From Mycoavidus cysteinexigens_B (GTDB taxonomy: Bacteria; Pseudomonadota; Gammaproteobacteria; Burkholderiales; Burkholderiaceae), in contig JASSUG010000007.1 of the NCBI GenBank assembly GCA_031963465.1, positions 116,828-180,827 on the forward strand: DNA of 64,000 bases. The letters are read 5' to 3'. Below the pieces are notes generated by a model. That model searched no databases. It was not told the origin of the DNA and was given only the letters and a program-made list of their open reading frames with translations. This document shows, in pieces, positions 9,440 through 19,092 of this stretch. The translations under genes and the position numbers were made by a program. How positions within the stretch are numbered: position 1 is the stretch's first letter; the number at the start of each line of letters is the position of its first letter.

Positions 9440-9514
9440 TGGTCCCCCCGACAGGAATCGAACCTGTATCTAGCGCTTAGGAGGCACTCGTTCTATCCAT
9501 TGAACTACAGGGAG
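9440..9514 (-). tRNA. tRNA-Arg (anticodon CCT)
   Basis: A full cloverleaf can be folded: acceptor CTCCCTG/CGGGGGG with two G-U pairs, D-arm GTTC/GAAC, T-arm ACAGG/CCTGT around TTCGATT. The anticodon loop CTCCTAA gives anticodon CCT for AGG codons. The 3' CCA is encoded. It is 20 bp from tRNA-Gly. Confidence 0.95.
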
Positions 9515-9534
9515 GAATTTAAAAAGCAGCAAAC

Positions 9535-9609
9535 TGGAGCGGGCGATGGGGATCGAACCCACGTCTTCAGCTTGGGAAGCTGAGGTAATAGCCATTATAC
9601 GACGCCCGC
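9535..9609 (-). tRNA. tRNA-Gly (anticodon CCC)
   Basis: Acceptor GCGGGCG/CGCCCGC, anticodon stem TCAGC/GCTGA with loop TTCCCAA, and a T-loop TTCGATC are all visible. The anticodon CCC reads GGG. The 3' CCA is encoded. The 5' half of this gene and its upstream flank are duplicated at 20757-20885, and an integrase remnant lies 88 bp away, so this locus was probably an integration target. Confidence 0.95.
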
Positions 9610-9699
9610 TTTGCCTTATGCAGTATGGATTCTAGCAGATTTTTAAGCTCTGCGCTTGCTCCGCAATTCGGGCCTTGCTCCGCAATTACCCCTCACCTA
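9571..9699. repeat. 129-bp direct repeat at tRNA-Gly, copy 1 (att-like)
   Basis: This stretch covers the 5' half of tRNA-Gly from the anticodon loop outward, its upstream flank and the last codon of the integrase remnant. It recurs in the same orientation at 20757-20885 with four mismatches by eye and no gap. It contains two tandem copies of CTTGCTCCGCAATT. The pair brackets 11 kb of accessory DNA. Either it marks an integration site or it reflects a segmental duplication. Confidence 0.85.
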
Positions 9700-9807
9700 C
9701 CGTGTTGGCTCCACTTTTTTCCCGCGGCGTAAATAGTGTCTTTTGGTGGTGCGCACGTCAATATGACCCAATAAATCAGCTGCCGCCTGATTGAGGTGGG
9801 TCGTCAA
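9697..9807 (-). pseudogene. C-terminal remnant of a tyrosine recombinase (phage/island integrase)
   Basis: The 36 codons encode THLNQAAADLLGHIDVRTTKR followed by HY, the end of the catalytic domain of lambda-type integrases. The conserved LGH, the TTxRHY pattern and the nucleophilic Tyr are present; the rest is missing. The sequence joins directly to the end of the transposase-like ORF at 9810, so the rest was lost when that element arrived or by deletion. Position and direction next to a tRNA gene are typical of an island integrase. Confidence 0.75.
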
Positions 9808-9809
9808 TC

Positions 9810-11918
9810 CTACATTCCGCTACCCTCTGTCTCAATCTGATATATTTTGCAGGCGGTCTGCCCAAACAAGCGCACGATCTTGATTCTAAGGTCATTGATA
9901 TTGGAGACGGCTTCGTGGATCAAGGTTCGTTCATGGTCAAACAGATGCACCAAAGCAACGCCCTCCATAAGTTGAAAAATCCAACGTAAGGTAGGCGTGC
10001 GAGTGGGTTTGCCTAGTTGATTGGGTAGGGTGTCGGCGCAGGCCTGAAGTTGGGCGCGCACCTGAAATTGTGCGAGGTTGTAGACCATCAGGCATAAAGT
10101 CATGACCATCATTAGCGCAGCAATACGTTTGGGCGATTTCAAAAAGAGCGTATCAGCCATGAAGTGGGGATTTTTCAAAAAGCGAAAACCGTTCTCCACC
10201 GTCTGCTGAGCTTTGTAGTCGGCGAACAAGCGCTCATTGGGGTAGGCTTGTTTGTCATGATCGTTGGTGGCCAGGATACGCCCCTCACAATGTTGCAAAC
10301 ATTCGTAACCATCCCCTTGTGGCACGTCCAGCAAGTCAGGAGGTGATATGCGAAAGACCACATTCACATCCTGTTGGTTAATCTCAATCCGCTTGACTAA
10401 GGCCCTGATGAGCTCACGTTTGGCGGACCAATCGGCGTGCTCAAGCTTGGATTGTACCCTCAAAGCAAACTGCTCTAAACAAGTCATAATCAACGTCAAT
10501 TCATTCTTTACCCGTTTTATATCAAATATTTTTTGTTTTTGCTCCTCATAATTACTTAAGTGTTGTTTCATGGTTTTAATTCTAGGTTCAAATTCTTCTT
10601 TATTGATATATCCTTGAGTATATCCATCAATGAGTCGTGAAATACCTTGCTGTAATTTAGAAATTTGTTTTTCAAGTGTAATACTTTTCTGCTCTAAAGG
10701 TATATTTTCTATTTCTGCAAGTCTACGTTGATATTCTTGCGCCAGTCGATCTTGATTTTGTAATAAATATTTTATTTCTTCCCATACCGCCATTTCTAGA
10801 GTATCAGTTCGGATTTGTTTATTATCGCAGATTCTATTTCCACCAAAACGATATGCATCCGTTCCAATACACCGATAATATGCATAATGATCAATTTTTT
10901 CTCCTCGTTTGTTTCGAACGGGTTTCCCATAATAAGCATACTTGCAACACTGACATACCACTAACCCTTGAAGTAAATAACTGGCCCCTCGTTGTCTCGT
11001 CCGTGCTAACTTCTTATTTTCGTTGAGTTGTTCTTGCGCGATTTCGAACAAAGCCTCATTAACTAATGCAGGAACCGGAATATAAATCCAATTCTCTTTA
11101 TCGACTGTAGAAACAGAATAATTTCTTCTAGGCTGATCACAGGAATGTTTTTGTGGCCTGATTCTCGGTAACATAGCTGTCGTTTTAGTTTTTCCAAATG
11201 CAGCTAGACCTTTATAAGCTGGATTTTTTAGTAGTGTCCAAATGACGCTTCTATCCCAATAAGGCTTGCCTGTGGGAGAACAGGTATTCTCTGCCTTAAG
11301 TCTGCGACAGACTTCTCCTATCGAGAGACGCTCTTGTCCTATCCAAGAAAATATACGTTGCACCACAATAGACTCCGTTTCATGTATTTCATAAAGGGCT
11401 TGTCCTGCACCAGTATATTTATCTATATATCGATAACCATAAGGCGCACCGCCCAAAACATTGATATGGCCTTTTTTAGCCGCATGAATTTTCCCTCTAC
11501 GATGCCGTTCCATAATCTTAGCTCTTTCATACTCGGCTATCATGCCTTGCATTTGTAATAATAAATGCGATTCAGGACTATCCGTTATTTGACAGTTTAA
11601 AAATATAACTTCCGCTCCACCTTTTTCAAATTCTTCAAGCAATATCATTTGATATGCATATCGACGAGATAAACGATCTGGTGAATGAAGATAAATTTTA
11701 TCAATTTCTCCTCCTGCGACTTTATCACGTAACTGCTCTAAAGCAGGACGATTTAAATTCGACCCGCTGTAGCCATTATCAATAAATCTAAATGCATCAG
11801 CTAGCACATAGCCTTCTGAGTGAATATGAGCTTCCAATGCTGCGATTTGACTCGCAATCGTATCAGCTTTAGCCTGTTTCTCTGATGAAACTCTTGCATA
11901 GAGTGCAACTACGGTCAT
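9810..11918 (-). CDS. Large serine recombinase fused in frame to an IS1634-type transposase C-terminus
   Basis: Residues 1-150 are a resolvase-type catalytic domain (VVALYARVSSEKQ with the nucleophilic Ser, and SPDRLSRR). The Recombinase domain follows (GAPYGYRYID, NPAYKGLAAFGKT), then a zinc ribbon (CQCCKYAYYGKP ... C) and a coiled coil near residues 395-455. After about residue 535 the protein changes into the C-terminal part of a DDE transposase of the IS1634 type (YKAQQTVENGFRFLKNPHF, MVMTLCLMVYNLAQ), which includes the likely catalytic Glu. The recombinase half looks complete; the transposase half lacks its first two catalytic acids. The start overlaps the upstream small ORF by 4 bp. A fusion by insertion or deletion is likely; the recombinase part may still be active. 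Confidence 0.8.
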   Translation of the reverse strand: MTVVALYARVSSEKQAKADTIASQIAALEAHIHSEGYVLADAFRFIDNGYSGSNLNRPALEQLRDKVAGGEIDKIYLHSPDRLSRRYAYQMILLEEFEKGGAEVIFLNCQITDSPESHLLLQMQGMIAEYERAKIMERHRRGKIHAAKKGHINVLGGAPYGYRYIDKYTGAGQALYEIHETESIVVQRIFSWIGQERLSIGEVCRRLKAENTCSPTGKPYWDRSVIWTLLKNPAYKGLAAFGKTKTTAMLPRIRPQKHSCDQPRRNYSVSTVDKENWIYIPVPALVNEALFEIAQEQLNENKKLARTRQRGASYLLQGLVVCQCCKYAYYGKPVRNKRGEKIDHYAYYRCIGTDAYRFGGNRICDNKQIRTDTLEMAVWEEIKYLLQNQDRLAQEYQRRLAEIENIPLEQKSITLEKQISKLQQGISRLIDGYTQGYINKEEFEPRIKTMKQHLSNYEEQKQKIFDIKRVKNELTLIMTCLEQFALRVQSKLEHADWSAKRELIRALVKRIEINQQDVNVVFRISPPDLLDVPQGDGYECLQHCEGRILATNDHDKQAYPNERLFADYKAQQTVENGFRFLKNPHFMADTLFLKSPKRIAALMMVMTLCLMVYNLAQFQVRAQLQACADTLPNQLGKPTRTPTLRWIFQLMEGVALVHLFDHERTLIHEAVSNINDLRIKIVRLFGQTACKIYQIETEGSGM

Positions 11919-12106
11919 GCCACTTCTCCTTTCACTTGCTTTAATAACATATCGTGTTCCGTAGGGTTGCTGCTTATGACATCTATTTCCAATGAAGATT
12001 TAATCTTTGGAATTAATACTTCATAAGCCGCTGTTAAATTACCCTTTGATAACCGATTCGGTTCATAGGTGATGCGTATTGATATACGCCTCTTTTTTAT
12101 AGGCAT
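11915..12106 (-). CDS. Small protein of unknown function translationally coupled to the recombinase
   Basis: This 63-aa ORF (starting MPIKKRRISIRITYEPNRLS) has a basic N-terminus and no membrane segment. Its stop overlaps the recombinase start in ATGA, so the two are probably co-translated. Similar small ORFs often sit before large serine recombinases, where a role as accessory factor is possible. I do not recognise the family; coupling is the main reason to believe it is real. Confidence 0.6.
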   Translation of the reverse strand: MPIKKRRISIRITYEPNRLSKGNLTAAYEVLIPKIKSSLEIDVISSNPTEHDMLLKQVKGEVA

Positions 12107-12250
12107 AAGTGCTCTTCACGATTTATGGCTGGTCATTTGCCATAAGTACTTGTAGCGCACTGCATAGTGAAAGGAGATTGGTAACCTGGTAGCTAAACGC
12201 TATACCGTATGGGGGACGTAGCACTGCGCGGGGAATGCGCAGGCTAAATT

Positions 12251-12922
12251 CTAGAATGTTTGCAATTTTGTTGGGGGCGTAATCACACCACCCTGTGGAA
12301 CGCCTTGTTTCCCTGATGATTTCAGCATTAGTTTGAGTAAGTGCATCACTTCATTGTCATTAACCCTCAGCGCCACTTTCTCGAGCAGCAGATGATGCCG
12401 CACCGTATCAAAATACGCACGTAGATCAAGATCAATTACGCGTGTCTTTCGCTCAACTATCGCTGTGGCTACCCTTTGCACCGCCTCGTGTGCGGTTCGC
12501 TTTGGGCGATAGCCATATGACCCAGGTTGGAAGTCTGCCTCGAAGATGGGCTCCAGTATCAGCTTGAGCGCCCCTTGAACAATACGATCACGGATAGCGG
12601 GTATCGAAAGGACTCGAAATTTTCCGTCTCCCTTCGGTATTTCCTGTTTCCGTACCCGTAGTGGTCTATAGTTGCGCTCTTTCAGTTCGTTCTGTATTTG
12701 CTCAAGGTATGACTCTATGCCTTGCTCTTCAATGGCCTCACACGTCACACCATCTATTCCCGGTGCGCCGTTATTCTTTTTGGTCAATTCATATGCATCG
12801 CGTAGTGTCTCCATTTTGCATACGTGAACGTACAATCCCCAGAACCGCCAGGACGGTTCAGCCTTCGCCTTAACATATATTCTCCGCCTCAGATCTTGCA
12901 AACTGCTGGACTTCTTTGTCAT
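12251..12922 (-). pseudogene. ltrA: Group II intron reverse transcriptase/maturase, 3'-truncated
   Basis: The visible part covers the N-terminal RT motifs: NNGAPGIDGVTCEAIEEQ, RPLRVRKQEIPKGDGKFRVLSIP, QPGSYGYRPKRTAHEAV and IDLDLRAYFDTV (first catalytic Asp). Homology stops right after GVPQGGVI, before the YADD catalytic motif, and the frame runs into unrelated sequence with a stop. RT, maturase and endonuclease functions must be lost. ATG 12922 is preceded by AAGGA at normal spacing. Confidence 0.85.
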
Positions 12923-13437
12923 CTTGTCCTTGCCTTTCATATTGTTAGAGAAATTACAAACAGCAGGGCCCCTTCGCTCCTCCGGCATTACCCGTTATCT
13001 ACGCTACTACGGACCCATCCGCCACCCTCTCGCCTTCGACTCCCTTCCCGGGGTCACCGGTTATAGAGCCTACCTTTCTCCAACGATTTCGCGTTGGGGC
13101 GAGGAGGGCTTCTCCAGTTGCTTAGCATGTCCTTGTCATCGTGCCATCGCCTTACACCCCGCCGAAGTGAGATAGCTGTACCGGTCAATTTTCAGCTACT
13201 CATACTGCTTTCACCCTGCCGATGGGGGCTCAGCCTTCGGATTTACTCACTTTCGAGGCCACTTTTGCGTTCACTGTCATTACAGCCTGATGACTCGCAC
13301 ACTCTCTTACAGAGTGCCTGTCGATAGGCTTCAGGATTTTGGTTTCCCTCCACCCTGCTATCCAAGCTACGGGGCTCTTGACTTTTACCCCGGCAGGACT
13401 AACTCCTGCTGAACACGCCAGCCTTCGCTGGACGCAC
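12270..13437 (-). mobile_element. Group II intron, 5' part with truncated ORF
   Basis: The segment from 13437 down to the RT start is G-rich, structured and non-coding on the minus strand and starts with GTGCGTCC, matching the GUGYG 5' boundary of bacterial group II introns. It is followed by the RT ORF, as expected for ORF-in-domain-IV introns. Domains V and VI and the 3' splice site are missing because the element is cut near 12270. It cannot splice on its own. Confidence 0.75.
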
Positions 13438-13952
13438 ATCAACACTTGCAATTCTCACAGCAAGCTTCACAACAGCCTATACTCGACAATTTAAGCATCC
13501 TGAACAGATCGCTTCGCTCATTAAACAAGGGCGCTTTCGCGCTTCCATATCTAACGCTTCTTCATTTTTCACTACAATCTGTACCAAAACAACATCAACT
13601 GCAACTGAGCCTGCATGTATCCGCGCCGACTTGCAATCCATTGGCGCAAACCCGCAGTATGGGCAACGGGCTAAAAGGCACAGACACTGGATCAGCGGAG
13701 GGCAGTTAAACAGAAATGAAGGTCATAGTTGACGTTAAGTTCGGCGTATGAACGCGTAGGTCGCTTAATTTCTTCTAAATTCACCTTAATATTAAAATTC
13801 AAAAAAACTACCTCTAATCGGCCGTTACGTTCAATTAACACCGAAAATCCATAGCGAAAGCCCCTCACGGCGCTTGCGCTACGACCGGTCAAATCTCACT
13901 TTTTGATACCATTTTTCGACACCACCGGCGTCGCCCTGGTAAACTCCCTGCC
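13438..13952. other. Region between group II intron and first giant gene; no intact gene
   Basis: The plus strand from the intron junction (13438) holds a roughly 90-codon open stretch without a start (AYTRQFKHPEQIASLIKQGR onwards, stop near 13732). It looks like part of a gene interrupted by the intron, but I cannot name it. A 66-codon minus-strand frame at 13692-13892 has a modest chance of being a remnant. Nothing here is convincingly functional. Confidence 0.35.
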
Positions 13953-16900
13953 CTATGAACTCGGCTCAGCCGCTTCCAATTTCCCTCTAGTCGATTCTAG
14001 CTTCCAGTTCGACACCGCCGAGCCTTGGCTCAGAATTTTTTTGCCTACCTTACGCTGCGATAACGGCTCTCCAACCGATCCTCGCTGCTTCAAAAGCTTC
14101 TCGTTTACTTCGCTTAACCCAACCACCCCTTCCAATAACGTATCCTTCACCATCAGCACTTCATGCCCCGTACTCCAGCACAGTTTCACCTTATAGCCTT
14201 CTGCCTCTTTTGTGAGCTCCCACTGACGCACCGACTTGTCAAAACTGCCACTCACTAAATACTGTCTGTTACCCGTCGCTTTCCAGGCTACGCTAGAGAC
14301 CGTCCCGGCAAAACCTTGAATCTCTCTTAGACACTCACCCGAAGCAACCTCCCACAGACGCACCGTCTCGTCATAACTCCCCGAGGCGATCTGCAAACCG
14401 CTCGGCGAATACACCACGCTATTAACAAAGTGAGTATGTCCGCGTAAGGTGTGCACAGCCGCTCCGCTTTCCGCGTCCCACACACGCACCGTATGGTCAC
14501 AACTCCCCGAGGCGAGCTGCGATCCGCTCGGCGAATACACCACGCTATTAACAGAGGAGGTATGTCCTTCTAAGCTGTGACCAGCCTCTCCGCTTTCCGC
14601 GTCCCACACACGCACCGTATTGTCCCTACTCCCCGAGGCGAGCTGCAAACCGCTCGGCGAATACACCACGCTATTAACGTATTCGGTATGTCCTTCTAAG
14701 GTGTGCACAGCCGCTCCGCTTTCCGCGTCCCACACACGCACCGTATGGTCACCACTCCCCGAGGCGAGCTGCAAACCGCTCGGCGAATACACCACGCTCC
14801 TAACAGTGTCGGTATGTCCGCGTAAGGTGTGACCAGACGCTCCGCTTTCCGCGTCCCACACACGCACCGTCTTGTCATCACTCCCCGAGGCGAGCTGCGA
14901 TCCGCTCGGCGAATACACCACGCTACTAACAATGTTGGTATGTCCTTCTAAGGTGTGACCAGCCGCTCCGCTTTCCGCGTCCCACACACGCACCGTATGG
15001 TCACGACTCCCCGAGGCGATCTGCAAACCGCTCGGCGAATACACCACGCTCCTAACCCAGCCTGTATGTCCTTCTAAGGTGTGACCAGACGCTCCGCTTT
15101 CCGCGTCCCACACACGCACCGTCTTGTCATCACTCCCCGAGGCGAGCTGCGATCCGCTCGGCGAATACACCACGCTATTAACAGAGGAGGTATGTCCGCG
15201 TAAGGTGTGCACAGCCGCTCCGCTTTCCGCGTCCCACACACGCACCGTCTTGTCAATACTCCCCGAGGCGAGCTGCAAACCGCTCGGCGAATACACCACG
15301 CTACTAACATAGGAGGTATGTCCGCGTAAGGTGTGACCAGACGCTCCGCTTCCCGCGTCCCACAGACGAACCGTAGTGTCCTCACTCCCCGAGGCGAGCT
15401 GCAAACCGCTCGGCGAATACACCACGCTCCTAACAGTGTCGGTATGTCCGCGTAAGGTGTGCACAGCCACTCCGCTTGCCGCGTCCCACAGACGCACCGT
15501 ATGGTCACCACTCCCCGAGGCGAGCTGAGATCCGCTCGGCGAATACACCACGCTACTCACACCCCTGGTATGTCCTTCTAAGGTGTGCACAAGGGCTCCG
15601 CTGTGCGCGTCCCACAGATGCACCGTATTGTCAGAACTCCCCGAGGCGATCTGCGTACCGCTCGGCGAATACATCACGCTATTAACATAATGGGTATGTC
15701 CTTCTAAGGTGTGACCAGCCGCTCCGCTTTCCGCGTCCCACACACGCACCGTATTGTCCCTACTCCCCGAGGCGAGCTGCGAACCGCTCGGCGAATACAC
15801 CACGCTAGTAACAAAGGAGGTATGTCCGCGTAAGGTGTAGGTTTTTTCCCAATCCGAAGTCGAATATACGCTGATCGTGCCGTTTGAAAGGCCTACCGCG
15901 CAGCTTTTTCCATCCGGCGAATAGGCACAGGAATACACTGCGCTTTTTTCTTGGAGATAAGCCCATTCGCCAAACTGCACCCCGGACATCTGCGCGCCGC
16001 TTAAATTGGCCTGGCGTAGCCAACTCGTGCGAAGCGTCGCCTTTCTTAAATCCGACCCTTGCAACTGCGCTGAATCAAATACCCCAAAACTCAGATCCGC
16101 TCCAGGTATCTGGATCCCTTTTAAATCCGCCCCAATAAACTGCACTCCCGCTCTGACCAAAATCGTCATTGCATTCGCCGCCGTTTGCCGTACGCTTTTA
16201 TCCGCTTTCGAGCGCTCGATTATCGCTAACAGCTGTTCCTTAAATATGGGCTCTTGCCAAACGCGATCAGTCAACAAGCGCACAACCCCCAGATCGCCAA
16301 TCCAATGCTTTGGGCTTAACGATAAATCTCGCTGCGTTTTGGGAGGCAAAACAGCGTGCTCTTCAAAACTATAGACTGAAGCAGCGCTACCTCGACGCTC
16401 GCGGGTACTTACATCCATACACCTATCGAACGACTCAAACAGCGACCTCGCCACAAAATATTCCAGCAGCGATTTATGGATAAAACGGTACTCAGTCCCA
16501 CTTCGGATCAACGGCCACGCTTCCCGCAGCAGTTGATTTTCTTCTTCTCGACCGAAAAAGGCTTCCTTCCAACTTCCCTTGTCTTTACGCAATGAATACT
16601 CAACAACCGGTTTACCTGCATTCTCTGTATATAAATGCACCGCTAACTCTTGCGCAAACGCGATACCGTGCTCAGCAAAGTCATCATCGGACAATTCTCT
16701 AAAGACCTCTCTTTTGGTTCCCGTTAACTCTTGTGTGCTTAAGCGCTGCTGGTTGCGATCGAACCAGCTTCTGACGAACTGATCATACAGGTCCAGACGT
16801 AACTGGATGGCCGATACCGATTTTCCCTTTTTTTCGACGTACGGCAACGCTTCTAGCACCACCCGCAGCAAAAATGGGTTGCTAATCAAGTCTTTTAAAT

Positions 16901-19058
16901 TAGATTGTTTGGAGAAGGCTTCTTGGTAGGCTTGCGCCGTCCAGCCCGTTGGAGTGTGCTCCACATATTTTTTGAGATAGTGATCACTCTCTTCTTTTGA
17001 AAACGGCAGAACCACGACTTCTTGAAACGCCGTGTCTTTGTCCTTCTCAATCGGATTCGGTTGAAAACGGCTTCGATAGTCCTGGCCCAGATATTCGCTA
17101 CGACAACTGATCACCATCTGACCCTGCCAACCGTCAGACTGGTTGATGGAGTTGCTCACATACAGATTCTGCGTCTGACGTATCTCATCATAGCCGTCCA
17201 GAATAAAGACAAACTTTTGTTTTCCTTGCTTTAATTTCTGAATCTGAAATTCTGATAGACCTCTTTTCTTTAACGCTTTGGCGATTAAATCGTGCTCAGG
17301 CTTGTCAATACTCGGCAGAGATATAAACAACGGAATTGCATCGTCTTCTTTTTTAGTGTCCCATAAGTGCTTTTCTAGGATCCGGTTTAAGGTGGTTTTT
17401 CCCGCCCCAGAGTCCCCAGTCAACAAGATCACTTTTCTATTGACTTGTTTATCGTTTAAAAACTCTTGAACTTTGGATAAAAGGGGAAAGGTCTCTATCT
17501 TTCCATCCAGACTTGCTTTGCCCCGCGGTTCAACATACAGCTGCTGAGTCCCATTAAATGCCTCATCTTGCTTCAGGCCAGCAAAATACTTTTCCTTCAG
17601 TGCGGTCATCGGGTCTGCTTTGAGTACCCACCGCTCCTCGTTTTGTTCCTGCATGATTACGGCAAGTTGGCTGTGCTGCGCTCTCTGGATGCCGTCGAAG
17701 ATGCTCTCTAACAGCTTGGTAAACTCAAGCTCGCCAAGCTTTGAATTGTTCTTTAAAAGGGAAATAAGCTTGCTATGCCCCGTCCAAAACTTGTCCAGAA
17801 ACGTTTTGGACTCATTGTTGCCCACTAACAGCCGTTCGATCAACTTAAACAGCACTAGGTGCCGACTTTGATTCTGATAGACTTCTCCTCCCTTTTGCGC
17901 TTGCCCTTCCAATCTGGGAATATCCTCTATGCGAACCACCGTCGCGTTAATAAAATCCCCCAGGCACTCCTCATAGCTATTTAGCGTTAATGAAACAGGG
18001 AGTATGCCGTGCTCTTTGGGCTGCTCTGCACGGATTTGCAAAAATGCTATTTCTGTCAACACATGATGGAACCCCGCCTTATACTCTGGTTCTTCTGAGA
18101 ATTTCATCAGCACCTTACGTATGGCTAAAGCATCATTTTGTTCATTGTTTTTGCCATAGGCATCTAGATCTTTGAGATAAGCTTCTCGCAATTCCTGATG
18201 AAATTTTTTATAGTTGTCCTCTTTATAGTCGTCCACCCATTTTTTTAGGTAGCTTCCTAATACCTCAGAACAACACACCACTGCCTTATCGACCGGTTTC
18301 ACATCTTTTATTACCTGGGCCGGCAACAAACACAGCTGATTGGTTAAAATATCTCCTAGTTTTCCGTCCTTTTTCAGGTCTTCCGGCGACATTATGTACG
18401 GGCGCCCCATCGGCGCTTGATCCGAATACAGCTTAACGCCTTCGAGTTCAGATAACCTCTCGATGAAATACTTAGACGTCTCAGCTTCGGCCTTTCCGTG
18501 GTCTGAGTTGTTGTGCGCATACACCAGAAAAAGACTAGGTTTGTTCGACACCTTTAAGGAGTTAAGCGTCGACAGCGCCTTTTCAAACAGATAATCCACC
18601 AGCTTGCTTTTTTTCTGGACAGACATTGAGGTGAATATGGCAGTCCGAACTGAAGCCCATTTATTTGAGTGAGCGCTATGTCCTGCTGGAGGGGATTGCA
18701 CAGCTTCCGCACAATGTTGTTTGGCTTCATCGTGCCCCCATATTTCAGCCTTAAAATAGCTGACTCTTGCTTTGACAAATAAATTTAAGCCTTCTAACAC
18801 TTTCCCGCGTTCGAAATAGGCATCGGCCATCATCTTTCGCAACGTATCATCTGCTAACGTGTGAGGATCTTGCGCTTTCCTCAAGGCCTCTTTTACGCTT
18901 CCAAGCGACTTCAATGTGTCCTTCACCTGATTGTATAGGGTCAGTGCTACATCCAAGTGTCCATTTTCTTTCTCAGTGCGAGCTTGACCTAAATAAAGCT
19001 CAGCGACGTTCCGCGTGAGGGTTTCTGTTGACACCGACTGAGGTATTTTCCCTAACAT
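13953..19058 (-). CDS. NLR-like protein: TIR/SEFIR-like - NACHT - pentapeptide - WD40 (family member A)
   Basis: The 1701-aa product starts with helical, TPR-like segments (about residues 10-130). A TIR/SEFIR-like domain follows (LFLVYAH near 176, GVKLYSDQ, AVVCCSEVLGSYL, HHVLTEIAFLQIR, GILPVSL near 353). The NACHT NTPase has Walker A GDSGAGKT near 548-555, Walker B FILDGYDE near 618-625, VISCRSEYL, and FIHKSLLEYFVAR near 860. A short pentapeptide block (GADLSFGVFDSAQLQGSDL, about 980-1010) precedes 14 WD40 blades. Twelve blades are near-identical 42-aa units. ATG 19058 has GGAG 8 bases upstream; the frame extends farther but into IS DNA. I infer a sensor/signalling role (self/non-self, phage or host interaction). 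An IS4-type element ends 35 bp upstream. Confidence 0.88.
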   Translation of the reverse strand: MLGKIPQSVSTETLTRNVAELYLGQARTEKENGHLDVALTLYNQVKDTLKSLGSVKEALRKAQDPHTLADDTLRKMMADAYFERGKVLEGLNLFVKARVSYFKAEIWGHDEAKQHCAEAVQSPPAGHSAHSNKWASVRTAIFTSMSVQKKSKLVDYLFEKALSTLNSLKVSNKPSLFLVYAHNNSDHGKAEAETSKYFIERLSELEGVKLYSDQAPMGRPYIMSPEDLKKDGKLGDILTNQLCLLPAQVIKDVKPVDKAVVCCSEVLGSYLKKWVDDYKEDNYKKFHQELREAYLKDLDAYGKNNEQNDALAIRKVLMKFSEEPEYKAGFHHVLTEIAFLQIRAEQPKEHGILPVSLTLNSYEECLGDFINATVVRIEDIPRLEGQAQKGGEVYQNQSRHLVLFKLIERLLVGNNESKTFLDKFWTGHSKLISLLKNNSKLGELEFTKLLESIFDGIQRAQHSQLAVIMQEQNEERWVLKADPMTALKEKYFAGLKQDEAFNGTQQLYVEPRGKASLDGKIETFPLLSKVQEFLNDKQVNRKVILLTGDSGAGKTTLNRILEKHLWDTKKEDDAIPLFISLPSIDKPEHDLIAKALKKRGLSEFQIQKLKQGKQKFVFILDGYDEIRQTQNLYVSNSINQSDGWQGQMVISCRSEYLGQDYRSRFQPNPIEKDKDTAFQEVVVLPFSKEESDHYLKKYVEHTPTGWTAQAYQEAFSKQSNLKDLISNPFLLRVVLEALPYVEKKGKSVSAIQLRLDLYDQFVRSWFDRNQQRLSTQELTGTKREVFRELSDDDFAEHGIAFAQELAVHLYTENAGKPVVEYSLRKDKGSWKEAFFGREEENQLLREAWPLIRSGTEYRFIHKSLLEYFVARSLFESFDRCMDVSTRERRGSAASVYSFEEHAVLPPKTQRDLSLSPKHWIGDLGVVRLLTDRVWQEPIFKEQLLAIIERSKADKSVRQTAANAMTILVRAGVQFIGADLKGIQIPGADLSFGVFDSAQLQGSDLRKATLRTSWLRQANLSGAQMSGVQFGEWAYLQEKSAVYSCAYSPDGKSCAVGLSNGTISVYSTSDWEKTYTLRGHTSFVTSVVYSPSGSQLASGSRDNTVRVWDAESGAAGHTLEGHTHYVNSVMYSPSGTQIASGSSDNTVHLWDAHSGALVHTLEGHTRGVSSVVYSPSGSQLASGSGDHTVRLWDAASGVAVHTLRGHTDTVRSVVYSPSGLQLASGSEDTTVRLWDAGSGASGHTLRGHTSYVSSVVYSPSGLQLASGSIDKTVRVWDAESGAAVHTLRGHTSSVNSVVYSPSGSQLASGSDDKTVRVWDAESGASGHTLEGHTGWVRSVVYSPSGLQIASGSRDHTVRVWDAESGAAGHTLEGHTNIVSSVVYSPSGSQLASGSDDKTVRVWDAESGASGHTLRGHTDTVRSVVYSPSGLQLASGSGDHTVRVWDAESGAAVHTLEGHTEYVNSVVYSPSGLQLASGSRDNTVRVWDAESGEAGHSLEGHTSSVNSVVYSPSGSQLASGSCDHTVRVWDAESGAAVHTLRGHTHFVNSVVYSPSGLQIASGSYDETVRLWEVASGECLREIQGFAGTVSSVAWKATGNRQYLVSGSFDKSVRQWELTKEAEGYKVKLCWSTGHEVLMVKDTLLEGVVGLSEVNEKLLKQRGSVGEPLSQRKVGKKILSQGSAVSNWKLESTRGKLEAAEPSS

Positions 19059-19092
19059 ATTTATTCTCCATTTTCTTTGATTAGTATTAATT

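Noticed and set aside
14300..15840. CRISPR-like or minisatellite array of about 126-bp units
   Set aside because: The units are in-frame WD40 codon repeats of member A, 42 codons each, without spacers of constant size. The same applies to 56300-57850.
18554..18778. 74-codon minus-strand ORF inside member A
   Set aside because: It is a shifted frame of the N-terminal region of member A; the main frame has the conserved domains.
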